A stretch of 64,000 nt of DNA from Christensenellaceae bacterium. GTDB lineage: Bacteria > Bacillota > Clostridia > Christensenellales > Aristaeellaceae. Below the pieces are notes generated by a model. It saw only the letters and a list, made by a program, of their open reading frames with translations, was not told the origin of the DNA and made no database searches. Positions 53,271-60,315 of the stretch are shown piece after piece (position 1 is the stretch's first letter; every line of letters begins with the position of its first letter). The translations under genes and the position numbers were made by a program. The stretch is taken from positions 1-64,000 of the forward strand of contig JAHHSO010000004.1 of NCBI GenBank assembly GCA_020025205.1, written 5' to 3'.

Positions 53271-53285
53271 TTTTTACGAACATTG
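53271..53285 (+). promoter_or_regulatory. PurBox-like site before the TraX-family gene
   Basis: The plus strand reads TTTTTACGAACATTG, in inverted orientation to the site in the purL promoter and 70 bases from it. Its 3' end overlaps the -35 of the rightward promoter. Confidence 0.5.
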
Positions 53286-53312
53286 ACAGTGTTTTACCTT
53301 CTGTTGTATAGT
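53283..53312 (+). promoter_or_regulatory. Promoter of the TraX-family gene
   Basis: TTGACA and TATAGT with an 18-base spacer. It begins where the longest possible frame would start, so that longer reading is excluded. Confidence 0.8.
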
Positions 53313-53387
53313 ATTTATAGCGAACGAGAAACTTCTTTTAGCGTTTTCTGTGCGTTTTTTACTTGTTTCTGGAAGGAGAGTTCCCTT

Positions 53388-54092
53388 TTGTCCTCGTTTT
53401 TGATGCGTCTTTTTGCGCTCTTATTTATGATGGTGGATCATGCAGGGCTGGCGCTCTTTCCCAACGTCGGCCTTTTCAGATGCATTGGGCGTCTGGCTTT
53501 CCCGATGTATTGTTTTCTGCTGGTTCAGGGTTTTGTTCATACAAAGGATGTGTGGGCCTATGCCAGAAGGCTGCTTCTGCTGGCCATCGTGTCGGAAATT
53601 CCTTTTGATCTTCTAATCTTTGGCAGAATCTCTTCTGCCGCAGAACAAAATGTGGTTTTTTCGCTCCTGCTGGCGCTTCTTTCTGTGTATGTGCTCAAAT
53701 CGCTTTCCCATAAGCCATGGCCCTGCGTGCTGTCTCTGACCGCACTGTGCGCTGCAGCCATGGCTGCACGGGTCAGCTATGGCTGGCTGGGTATTCTGCT
53801 GTGCCTCGGTTTCTATTCTGCGCGAAACAATCGCTTCCGCCAGGCGCTCTATGCGGTTCTTCTGCCCCTTTTCTATGCCATCACGCTCTTCTTCTCCGGC
53901 GTAGATATCGGATGGGTGCTTACATCCTTATGTGCCTGCCTTTCGGCGATTTTCATTCTTCCCTACAACGGCAGGCGCGGCCCGCATCTTCCCGTTCTTT
54001 CCTTCCTGTTCTATCTCGCCTATCCGCTGCACTTGCTGGTGCTTTGGATCATTCGGATGATGCACATTATCCCGCCTTATTATCTGGGCTAA
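53388..54092 (+). CDS. TraX-family membrane protein
   Basis: A 234-residue protein with about seven hydrophobic segments. MRLFALLFMMVDHAGLALFPN, GRLAFPMYCFLLVQGF and the C-terminal SFLFYLAYPLHLLVLWIIR are typical of the TraX family. The founding member acetylates pilin of plasmid F, but chromosomal homologues in Clostridia have no proven role. The start is TTG at 53388, with AAGGAG 9 bases upstream. Confidence 0.88.
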   Translation: MSSFLMRLFALLFMMVDHAGLALFPNVGLFRCIGRLAFPMYCFLLVQGFVHTKDVWAYARRLLLLAIVSEIPFDLLIFGRISSAAEQNVVFSLLLALLSVYVLKSLSHKPWPCVLSLTALCAAAMAARVSYGWLGILLCLGFYSARNNRFRQALYAVLLPLFYAITLFFSGVDIGWVLTSLCACLSAIFILPYNGRRGPHLPVLSFLFYLAYPLHLLVLWIIRMMHIIPPYYLG

Positions 54093-54097
54093 CCTTT

Positions 54098-54126
54098 CAG
54101 GCAGTTTCTTCTGCCTGTTTTTTTAT
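54098..54126 (+). terminator. Terminator of the TraX-family gene
   Basis: CAGGCAG and CTGCCTG pair around a 6-base loop, followed by eight T. Confidence 0.9.
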
Positions 54127-54195
54127 TGTGCGGACTGGTTTTTTCCTTTCAGAAAATTCACTTTCAATTTTTTAAAAAATTTTTAAAATCACATA

Positions 54196-54224
54196 TTGAC
54201 AAATTCCCAGTCGTGCGATATACT
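54196..54224 (+). promoter_or_regulatory. Promoter of the DUF3793-flavodoxin operon
   Basis: TTGACA and TATACT with a 17-base spacer, a near-consensus promoter. An operator-like repeat begins at the last bases of the -10. Confidence 0.9.
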
Positions 54225-54250
54225 AACGCCATGAGTTAGCAACAGCTAAC
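54223..54250. promoter_or_regulatory. Triple GTTAG/CTAAC operator at the transcription start
   Basis: CTAAC (54223-54227), GTTAG (54235-54239) and CTAAC (54246-54250). The last two form GTTAG-CAACAG-CTAAC, extendable to GTTAGC/GCTAAC arms. It covers the -10 end and the expected +1, the place of a repressor site. Confidence 0.75.
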
Positions 54251-54261
54251 ACAAAAGTTTT

Positions 54262-54285
54262 AAAGCGGTTTCGCTTTTCTTTTTT
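54262..54285 (+). terminator. Terminator-like hairpin in the leader
   Basis: AAAGCG-GTTT-CGCTTT is followed by TCTTTTTT. It lies between the two operator-like dyads and could attenuate the operon. Confidence 0.4.
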
Positions 54286-54294
54286 AAACTATAT

Positions 54295-54310
54295 GTTAGT
54301 TCAATCTAAC
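54295..54310. promoter_or_regulatory. Second GTTAG-N6-CTAAC dyad
   Basis: GTTAG-TTCAAT-CTAAC lies 27 bases before the start codon of the DUF3793 gene. The same spacing of arms occurs upstream of the ABC transporter operon at 62076-62091. Confidence 0.7.
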
Positions 54311-54337
54311 TCACGTTTCGATTAGGAGGTCAGCGTC

Positions 54338-54889
54338 ATGCTTGAGAAATTTCTCGCCGACTACTGTTCGCCCGCCATGGCAGGCATCAAGCCTTCCAAT
54401 CTGGTATCCTGCGTCAAAAGCCGGATTCCAAATGCCAAAGCGGAAATCGAAGCAGTCAATCAGGAACTCGGCAAAAAGGGCATCCGCATTGATATTCTGT
54501 GTGAATGCCCCGCAAGGCTGCTGCTGATCGTCTACAGAAAAGAAAAGCTGACTCAGCAGCTTAACCGGCCGGAAATCGCCAACTTTCTTCAAGATTACGG
54601 TTATACCCCCGGCTGCACGCTGGAACAGGCGCTTAATTTCCTCCGCGCCCGGCTTCAGGAAGATGAGTTCCCGCATGAAATTGGTGCTTTTCTCGGCTAT
54701 CCTCTGGAAGATATCCACGGTTTCATCCAGTCTAATGGAAAAAATTATCTCTGCATTGGAGACTGGAAGGTTTATGGCGATGTGGATCATGCACAAAAGC
54801 TCTTCTGCCAATACAAGACATGCCGTCGCAACGTGCTCAGCCGCGTGATGGATGGGCAGAGTCTCGCTGAGATTTTCCGCGCCGCTTAA
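54338..54889 (+). CDS. DUF3793-family protein
   Basis: A 183-residue cytoplasmic protein of the DUF3793 family, typical of gut Clostridia. Features are CECPARLLLIVYRKEKL, the FLGYPLEDIHGFI motif and a C-terminal WKVYGDVDHAQKLFCQYKTCR with several Cys. The family is often found next to flavodoxins and iron-uptake genes, which suggests a role in iron-limited growth, but no activity is known. AGGAGG precedes the ATG. Confidence 0.88.
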   Translation: MLEKFLADYCSPAMAGIKPSNLVSCVKSRIPNAKAEIEAVNQELGKKGIRIDILCECPARLLLIVYRKEKLTQQLNRPEIANFLQDYGYTPGCTLEQALNFLRARLQEDEFPHEIGAFLGYPLEDIHGFIQSNGKNYLCIGDWKVYGDVDHAQKLFCQYKTCRRNVLSRVMDGQSLAEIFRAA

Positions 54890-54946
54890 CATTGTTTCTC
54901 TCGCAGCAGCTGCTGCATATTTGGATAAAAAGAAAGGAACTTGACT

Positions 54947-55378
54947 ATGAAAAAGATTGCTGTCATTTACTGGAGCGGAACCGGCTCCACTCAGGCCATG
55001 GCACAAGCCATCCTCGAAGGTGCTCAGGGTGTGAACCCGGAGGCCGAACTCTTTGAAGTCTCCGCAATTTCTGCGGATGACGCCGCTGCCTATGACGTTC
55101 TTGTGCTGGGCTGCCCTGCCATGGGCGCCGAAGAGCTGGAAGACAGCGAATTCGAGCCGTTCTTCTCTGCGCTTGAATCGCGTCTTGGCGGCAAATCCGT
55201 TGCGCTGTTTGGCTCCTATGGCTGGGGTGATGGCGAATGGATGCGCACCTGGACAGAGCGTGTCTCTGCTGCCGGTGCCCAGCTCATCTCCTCTGAAGGT
55301 CTGATTGTCTGTGGTCAGCCCGATGAGGACTCCCTTTCTTCCTGCCGGAAACTCGGTCAAGACGCGGCTGCGATTTGA
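54947..55378 (+). CDS. Flavodoxin
   Basis: A 143-residue FMN-binding electron carrier. The phosphate loop is WSGTGSTQAMA, the 60s loop is GCPAMGAEEL and the 90s loop is GSYGWGDGEWM. Flavodoxins replace ferredoxin when iron is short, in keeping with the operator-like repeats upstream. The ATG at 54947 follows AAAGGAA; a TTG two codons earlier is less likely. Confidence 0.95.
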   Translation: MKKIAVIYWSGTGSTQAMAQAILEGAQGVNPEAELFEVSAISADDAAAYDVLVLGCPAMGAEELEDSEFEPFFSALESRLGGKSVALFGSYGWGDGEWMRTWTERVSAAGAQLISSEGLIVCGQPDEDSLSSCRKLGQDAAAI

Positions 55379-55604
55379 CCGTTCACCGGGCTGTGCGTTT
55401 CCTCCACTTCTTCCGCACAGTCTGCGGGTTCCTCCCGCTTAGATGATGGGCGGCCTGTATGGGTTCGGGCCGTTCCTCCCTTTTTCAACGGATTCACACA
55501 GGATGAAATCCTCCACACCCTTCATTCTGTGCGGTCATAATGCGTTTCTTCCTATGTAAGTGTCACAAACTGTCTTGGTCAGAACGCAAGCCGGCCAGAC
55601 AGTG
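55379..55604. other. Non-coding region after the flavodoxin gene
   Basis: I see only weak inverted repeats (for example CTGTGCG...CGCACAG) without T-runs, and no gene. Confidence 0.4.
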
Positions 55605-55646
55605 AAAACGCTCCTGCTCACGTTTCCAGAGCAGGAGCGTTTTTTA
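55605..55646. terminator. Strong terminator, both directions
   Basis: AAAACGCTCCTGCTC and GAGCAGGAGCGTTTT form a perfect 15-bp stem with a 9-base loop and T-runs. Confidence 0.9.
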
Positions 55647-55930
55647 TCTTTTCTGTGCAGCAAGATATCTTTCATATGCATCCGGCATATTCAAATGGCT
55701 AAACACTTCCTGTGAAATTTCCGGCAGCAGCGTCACAATCTTCGTTTCCAGCATGTCCAGCATACGCATGATCTTCAATTTCTTTTTTTGCACATGTTCC
55801 GTCAAAACAGGCAGCACCTGACATATACGGCCATCAACGGATGTATCCGGCCCATATCGTCCTGCAAAATCAGTGCATCCAAATTCCTTTCCATCTGCGC
55901 GGCAGCTGAAAAGCAACTTTTTTCATGCGC
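55644..55930 (-). pseudogene. mobA: Remnant of molybdenum cofactor guanylyltransferase (mobA)
   Basis: On the minus strand one frame reads NLDALILQDDMGRIHPLMAVY and then stops; the next frame continues VLPVLTEHVQKKKLKIMRML and ends with EVFSHLNMPDAYERYLAA. Together this matches the C-terminal half of MobA (the G-R-HPL-A-Y stretch and NxxTPEDY-like end) with a frameshift near 55835. The N-terminal nucleotide-binding half is missing. It is a decayed fragment. Confidence 0.7.
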
Positions 55931-56004
55931 CTTCCTCCTTAAAACTCTTTTCATCGCATGCATCCCATGCCCCTTCTGGCATTTGAGCCTTTTCAGCGCA
56001 TGCA

Positions 56005-56832
56005 TCAAGCTTCCTTCTCGCGCACATATACCATCACCTTGGTGATAAATTCATCTTCATTGCGCGACGTAATGTAATCATTGATACAGAATTCATAGGC
56101 GTCCGACAGAATTTCAAGATGGTTTTCCCCGCAATATGCCAAGAGTCTCTTATACGCCTGATCGATAGTGTCATAGTAATGCCCAAAGTGATAGGTACTG
56201 ACCACAAGTCCTGCGGGCAATTCTCGAATGTTGTCCACGCCTTCCCATTTTTCCGTAGTCAGAAACGCCATTCTGGCTTCTGTATACTTTCCGTCAAGAA
56301 TTTTTTGAAGCGGCACTGCAACTCCGCATTGAAAGAAAATCGGAATTTTCTCTTTAAAAGCCTGTGTATAGCAGGATTTTGTCGCCAGGCTGATCTCTGC
56401 CCGATCAAACGGTTTCTGAACATCTCTGCACAATATATAAACGGGCTGTGTTTGGGACATCTTCGGCACAGGATCTGCATATAAAAAAGCCTTTTCCACC
56501 TGCTCACAACGGTTTCTAAGCCTGTTTTCAATCAGCGTCAATTCCCTAATTTTTTCCGTGATGACCTTCAGCTCCTGCTTTAAAAACACAAGACTTGAAG
56601 CAGTCGTGTAGTTTTTCATCTGCGTTCTGATCTCTTCCAGCGGAATACCAATTTTTTTCATGATCAGAATGGTATCAAGATAATCCATCTGTTCGGCGCT
56701 GTAATAGCGATAGCCATTTTTCTTATTCACATACGCCGGCTTAAACAAGCCGATTTTATCGTAAAAAATCAATGTCTGCTTGGAGATGTTCTGGCTTCTG
56801 GCCAATTCCCCGATAGAAAATAGATTCTCCAT
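56005..56832 (-). CDS. MerR-family regulator with effector-binding domain
   Basis: A 275-residue regulator. The N-terminal winged HTH is FSIGELARSQNISKQTLIFY, with the YYSAEQMDYLDTILIMKKIG hinge. A coiled coil spans residues 80-115, and residues 125-272 form a GyrI/BltR-like ligand-binding domain (YDTIDQAYKRLLAYCG). It probably senses a small hydrophobic molecule. It is divergent from a YitT-like gene, and the shared region holds a MerR-type promoter. Confidence 0.92.
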   Translation of the reverse strand: MENLFSIGELARSQNISKQTLIFYDKIGLFKPAYVNKKNGYRYYSAEQMDYLDTILIMKKIGIPLEEIRTQMKNYTTASSLVFLKQELKVITEKIRELTLIENRLRNRCEQVEKAFLYADPVPKMSQTQPVYILCRDVQKPFDRAEISLATKSCYTQAFKEKIPIFFQCGVAVPLQKILDGKYTEARMAFLTTEKWEGVDNIRELPAGLVVSTYHFGHYYDTIDQAYKRLLAYCGENHLEILSDAYEFCINDYITSRNEDEFITKVMVYVREKEA

Positions 56833-56848
56833 TTGTTCAAATCGCCCC

Positions 56849-56879
56849 TTGACCTTATAGTTACAATATGGTTTATTAT
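56849..56879 (+). promoter_or_regulatory. MerR-type promoter with 19-bp spacer and dyad
   Basis: TTGACC and TATTAT are separated by 19 bases. A 21-base dyad (56852-56872, arms ACCTTATAGT and ACAATATGGT, 8 of 10 pairs) fills the spacer. This is the classic layout for activation by MerR proteins. A leftward promoter for the regulator itself (TTGATA-16-TATTGT, 56863-56890) overlaps it. Confidence 0.8.
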
Positions 56880-56926
56880 AAACATATCAATTCTTTCACG
56901 CAACCCGCTTAAAGGAGTCTTTTTAA

Positions 56927-57538
56927 ATGTTTCCCAAACTGAAAGCGAAAAACTGTATGCTAGCCGTGCTTGGCAGCGCAATTCTGGCCTTTGGGCTGTA
57001 CAACATCCATGCCCTGTCTGGCGTGACAGAGGGCGGTGTGCTGGGGATGACGCTGCTTCTGCATCATTGGTTCGACATCTCTCCCGCTGTCTCCAGCTTT
57101 ATCATGAATGCAGCCTGCTATCTTCTGGGCTGGAAGATGCTCGGCAAGGAATTCATCGGTTATTCTTTGGTTGCGGGCAGCGGATTTTCCGTATGCTATG
57201 CTGTCTTTGAACAATTTCCTCCCCTTTGGCCGCAGCTGGCAAATATGCCGCTGGCCGCAGCCATTTTGGGTGCTCTGTTTGTTGGCATCGGCGTTGGGTT
57301 GAGCGTCCGTGCAGGCGGAGCCCCCGGCGGAGACGATGCGCTGGCCATGAGCATTTCACACATTCTTCACTGGAAAATCGAAACCTCCTATCTGATTTCC
57401 GATCTTGTGGTTCTGGTGCTTTCTGCCAGCTACCTCCCTCTGCCCCGGCTTTTATATTCATTATGTACCGTTATGCTCTCTGGACAGCTGATTGGCCTCG
57501 TTCAGCGCGTAGGCAGACACCCCACAGAATCCAATTGA
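56927..57538 (+). CDS. YitT-like membrane protein
   Basis: A 203-residue protein with five or six hydrophobic segments. GLYNIHALSGVTEGGVLGMTL, GVGLSVRAGGAPGGDDALAM and the C-terminal YSLCTVMLSGQLIG fit the YitT/DUF161 membrane module. The cytoplasmic DUF2179 domain of larger members is absent. AAAGGAG precedes the ATG. It is probably induced by the divergent MerR protein; transport of the inducer is a reasonable guess only. Confidence 0.8.
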   Translation: MFPKLKAKNCMLAVLGSAILAFGLYNIHALSGVTEGGVLGMTLLLHHWFDISPAVSSFIMNAACYLLGWKMLGKEFIGYSLVAGSGFSVCYAVFEQFPPLWPQLANMPLAAAILGALFVGIGVGLSVRAGGAPGGDDALAMSISHILHWKIETSYLISDLVVLVLSASYLPLPRLLYSLCTVMLSGQLIGLVQRVGRHPTESN

Positions 57539-57803
57539 AATATGCTCTGTCTGTTTCTATCTTTTGCGCGCTCTATGGCGCTCATTTTGCCTTGATAAGA
57601 CGCTTGATCTCGCCAAGTTACAGCGACAAAAGGTGTGCATGAACAAGCACCCGACCTGCGACAGGCATATTGTTTTTCTGTTTCCATGCTCAAAACCGGC
57701 TGTCTCCGCAGCATCTCCATGACGGCAAACCTTTTTTTACGAAAATCTATCTCAAACTGTGTGCATACACATGGCTTAACAAGCCCCATTGAATTTTTAT
57801 TCA
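57539..57803. other. Gap after the YitT-like gene
   Basis: Frames in this gap lack ribosome sites. A 57635-57838 frame ends with GLTSPIEFLFTTGRTSGF and may be a fragment of an unknown gene. I see no RNA gene. Confidence 0.35.
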
Positions 57804-57830
57804 CCACTGGAAGAACCAGTGGTTTTATTA
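57804..57830 (+). terminator. Terminator for the rightward transcript
   Basis: CCACTGG and CCAGTGG pair around a 5-base loop, followed by TTTTATTATT. Confidence 0.75.
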
Positions 57831-57840
57831 TTCCTTAGGC

Positions 57841-57886
57841 ATCATAAAGCGGCCTCACTCCCATTGAAATCAGGAGCAAGGCCGCA
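57841..57886 (-). terminator. Hairpin after the YbaN gene
   Basis: GCGGCCT...AGGCCGC with inner CTCC/GGAG pairing, 70 bases past the stop; the T-run on the minus strand is short (CTTTATG). Confidence 0.5.
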
Positions 57887-57954
57887 TAATCTCACGATAT
57901 TCCAGTGTTTTATTTTCCGTGTCTACTTTTCTGTCCAGTTTTTTATCAGTCCAT

Positions 57955-58329
57955 TCAGTCGGCTTCTGGAATTGTCTTCACGCAAAATGCAAGATACAAA
58001 AAATGCAGCAGCCACATCAGCCAGACCACATATCTCGCCTCAAATACGGAGCGCATCATAATGAAGCCCATCGCCATCAGCGGCGTAATCATTCCCATGA
58101 TGCGAATTTTAGCGCGCAGCGTCATCCCTTTGCCCTGAGCATAACTCTCCAAATTGACCTTGTACAGCCGCGTGTTCACAAACCAGTCATGCAGGCGCTT
58201 TGAGCATTTGGCCAGGCAATACGCCGCCAGCAGCAAAAAAGGCGTTGCAGGCAAAACCGGGAGCAGTGCACTGGCCACACTCAAGAGAATATTCATCAAG
58301 AACAGCATAAAGTAGACCAATTTGTTCAT
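57955..58329 (-). CDS. YbaN-family (DUF454) membrane protein
   Basis: A 124-residue protein with three or four helices. LPVLPATPFLLLAAYCLAKC and SKRLHDWFVNTRLYKVNL are the DUF454/YbaN signature. Function unknown. Its ATG overlaps the stop of the YgbA-like gene (ATGA). It is the last gene of the ABC-ABC-YgbA-YbaN operon. Confidence 0.9.
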   Translation of the reverse strand: MNKLVYFMLFLMNILLSVASALLPVLPATPFLLLAAYCLAKCSKRLHDWFVNTRLYKVNLESYAQGKGMTLRAKIRIMGMITPLMAMGFIMMRSVFEARYVVWLMWLLHFLYLAFCVKTIPEAD

Positions 58330-58661
58330 GCGTCGATTCTCCTTTTTTCCTGCCAAGACAGGATCACATGTCTGGTCGCCATAATCGGATGCACAAACAG
58401 CATCCTTGGGCCGGAAAAACGCATCACTATTCTGATTCTCTGCTGCATATCCTGCCTGTAACAGTGAACTTTGCAGTTTGAACAGAATTTTTTTGTTTCC
58501 ATAAACGGGCACTTGTCAATCCTTGAGACAGCATAGCCTAGGAGTTCTTCGCATTCCGGGCAAAGCGTCTTTGCGCCATGCTGTTTTTTGCAATACAGCC
58601 CGATCATCTGCCCGACAACCGCCTTCTCGCTTTCGCGCCGGCCCTCTATGTCTCTTTTCAT
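58326..58661 (-). CDS. YgbA-like protein (nitrous oxide-stimulated promoter family)
   Basis: A 111-residue protein of the PF11756 family: YCKKQHGAKTLCPECEELLGYA, CPFMETKKFCSNCKVHCY with six Cys, and MRFSGPRMLFVHPIMATRHV. In other bacteria ygbA is induced by nitrosative stress through NsrR or HcpR. The Cys pattern suggests a metal or cluster site. It is coupled to the ABC gene before it (ATGA) and to YbaN after it. Confidence 0.9.
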   Translation of the reverse strand: MKRDIEGRRESEKAVVGQMIGLYCKKQHGAKTLCPECEELLGYAVSRIDKCPFMETKKFCSNCKVHCYRQDMQQRIRIVMRFSGPRMLFVHPIMATRHVILSWQEKRRIDA

Positions 58662-60313
58662 GATATTCTCCCGTTTTCAACCGAGTACACCTGATCTGCA
58701 ATCCCCATCGTGGACGCTCTGTGTGAAACAAGCACAACCGTCTTATCATCGTGCTGCTGATGCAGAGATTTCAAAATCACGGCTTCATTCAAACTGTCCA
58801 GATTGCTGGTCGGCTCATCAAGGAGCATAAACGGCGCATTGTGCAGGAAGGCTCTGGCAAGCCCAATTCTCTGTCTTTCGCCGCCGGACAGGGTATCGCC
58901 CAGCTCGCCGACATCCGTATCATATTCTCTGGGAAGCTTCATGATGAACTCGTGCACAGATGCCTTCTTGCAGGCATCCATAACCTCCTCCAGTGTAGCA
59001 TTCTCTTTGGCAATTTTCAAGTTATTCAGGATGGTATCTTTAAATAAATGCGTTTCCTGCGTCACAAAACTCTCCATGTCGCGCAGATTATCCGTATTGA
59101 TTGTGTTAACATTGCGCCCGGACAGCAGCACTTCACCTTTATCGGCCTCCCAGAACCGCATGAACAGCTTGAGCAGTGTAGACTTGCCGCTTCCGCTTCT
59201 GCCCACAATGCCCACCACTTTGCCTTTGGGAATCTCAAGGCTCAAATCCGAGAGAATCTCCTGACTATCGTAGGAAAACGACAGATTTTTAGTCTGTGCA
59301 CCTTCAAAGGCAACCTCCTCCTGCCCGCTAACTTCCTGAACAACCGGCACTTCGTCCAGGATGTCCAGCACACGGTTGCCGGCGGCAAACGTATATTGCA
59401 GGGTGCTGCCCAGATTGGCCAGCGCCATCACCGGGCCAAAAGAGCTCATCAGCGCAGCCATTGGCACGAGAACGCCATCAAACTGCACCTTGCCCTGCGC
59501 ATACAGCGCCGCCCCTGCAAACAGGATCATCAGATCAAAACCAATCAAAATCGCATTCACCACCGCCGAGCCATAGCCTGCACGACGCTTGAGCCCTTCA
59601 TCCTCATTGGCCAGCTGAATGCTCCTGTCTTTCATCTCTTCAAGACGTGCCTTGCCGCCGCCATACTGAATCGTCTCATCCAGTCCGCGAAGGCTGTCCA
59701 GCACAAAGCCGCTCAATTCACCGGACTTCTTTCTGAATTCAAGTCCCCTGCTGCCGCTGAGTTTGGAAATCATAATCGGCATTACCACGCCGACAACGAG
59801 ATACGCCAGCGCCGCAATCAGTCCCAGCTCCACATGGTAGGAACCGATAAACGCCGTCATCAGCACACTGAAGATGCAGGCAATGGCAATCGGGGAAACC
59901 GTGTGCGCATAGAACACTTCCAGAAGTTCAATATCGGATGTTATGACTGCAATCAGGTCCCCCTTTTCCCTGCCCTCCAGCTTCGCCGGAGCCAGCTTGC
60001 GCAGCGCCGCAAACACCTTATCGCGAATCAATGCCAGCAGCTTAAAGGCAATATAGTGGTTACTTGCCTGCTCTGCATAGCGCAGCAGGCCGCGAAGCAG
60101 GCCCGCAAGGCCCATTATCACAAACAGCACCGTCAGGCTTGTCCAGCCGGAAAAGCCCAGCAGCTGAAGCACCGCCATGACCCCCAGAATCGTGATGGAG
60201 GCGGCACAGATATGACCTGCCACGCCCATCAAAATCGCCAGAATCATCCGACCAGTCAGGGGCTTGACCAGAGATACCAGTCTCGTCATCACTTTCAATC
60301 CGCTTCTCTTCAT
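58658..60313 (-). CDS. ABC exporter half-transporter 2 (CydC-like)
   Basis: A 551-residue fused permease and ATPase. Six helices fill residues 1-320. Walker A is GRSGSGKST, the signature is LSGGERQRIGLA, Walker B is FMLLDEPTSNLD, and the switch His is in LVSHR. It starts 2 bases after its partner, so the two most likely form a heterodimer, like CydDC (which exports thiols). The substrate here is not known. Confidence 0.9.
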   Translation of the reverse strand: MKRSGLKVMTRLVSLVKPLTGRMILAILMGVAGHICAASITILGVMAVLQLLGFSGWTSLTVLFVIMGLAGLLRGLLRYAEQASNHYIAFKLLALIRDKVFAALRKLAPAKLEGREKGDLIAVITSDIELLEVFYAHTVSPIAIACIFSVLMTAFIGSYHVELGLIAALAYLVVGVVMPIMISKLSGSRGLEFRKKSGELSGFVLDSLRGLDETIQYGGGKARLEEMKDRSIQLANEDEGLKRRAGYGSAVVNAILIGFDLMILFAGAALYAQGKVQFDGVLVPMAALMSSFGPVMALANLGSTLQYTFAAGNRVLDILDEVPVVQEVSGQEEVAFEGAQTKNLSFSYDSQEILSDLSLEIPKGKVVGIVGRSGSGKSTLLKLFMRFWEADKGEVLLSGRNVNTINTDNLRDMESFVTQETHLFKDTILNNLKIAKENATLEEVMDACKKASVHEFIMKLPREYDTDVGELGDTLSGGERQRIGLARAFLHNAPFMLLDEPTSNLDSLNEAVILKSLHQQHDDKTVVLVSHRASTMGIADQVYSVENGRIS

Positions 60314-60315
60314 CT

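Noticed and set aside
57502..57807. 101-codon minus-strand frame between the YitT-like gene and YbaN
   Set aside because: It overlaps the end of the YitT-like gene, and no ribosome site is visible.
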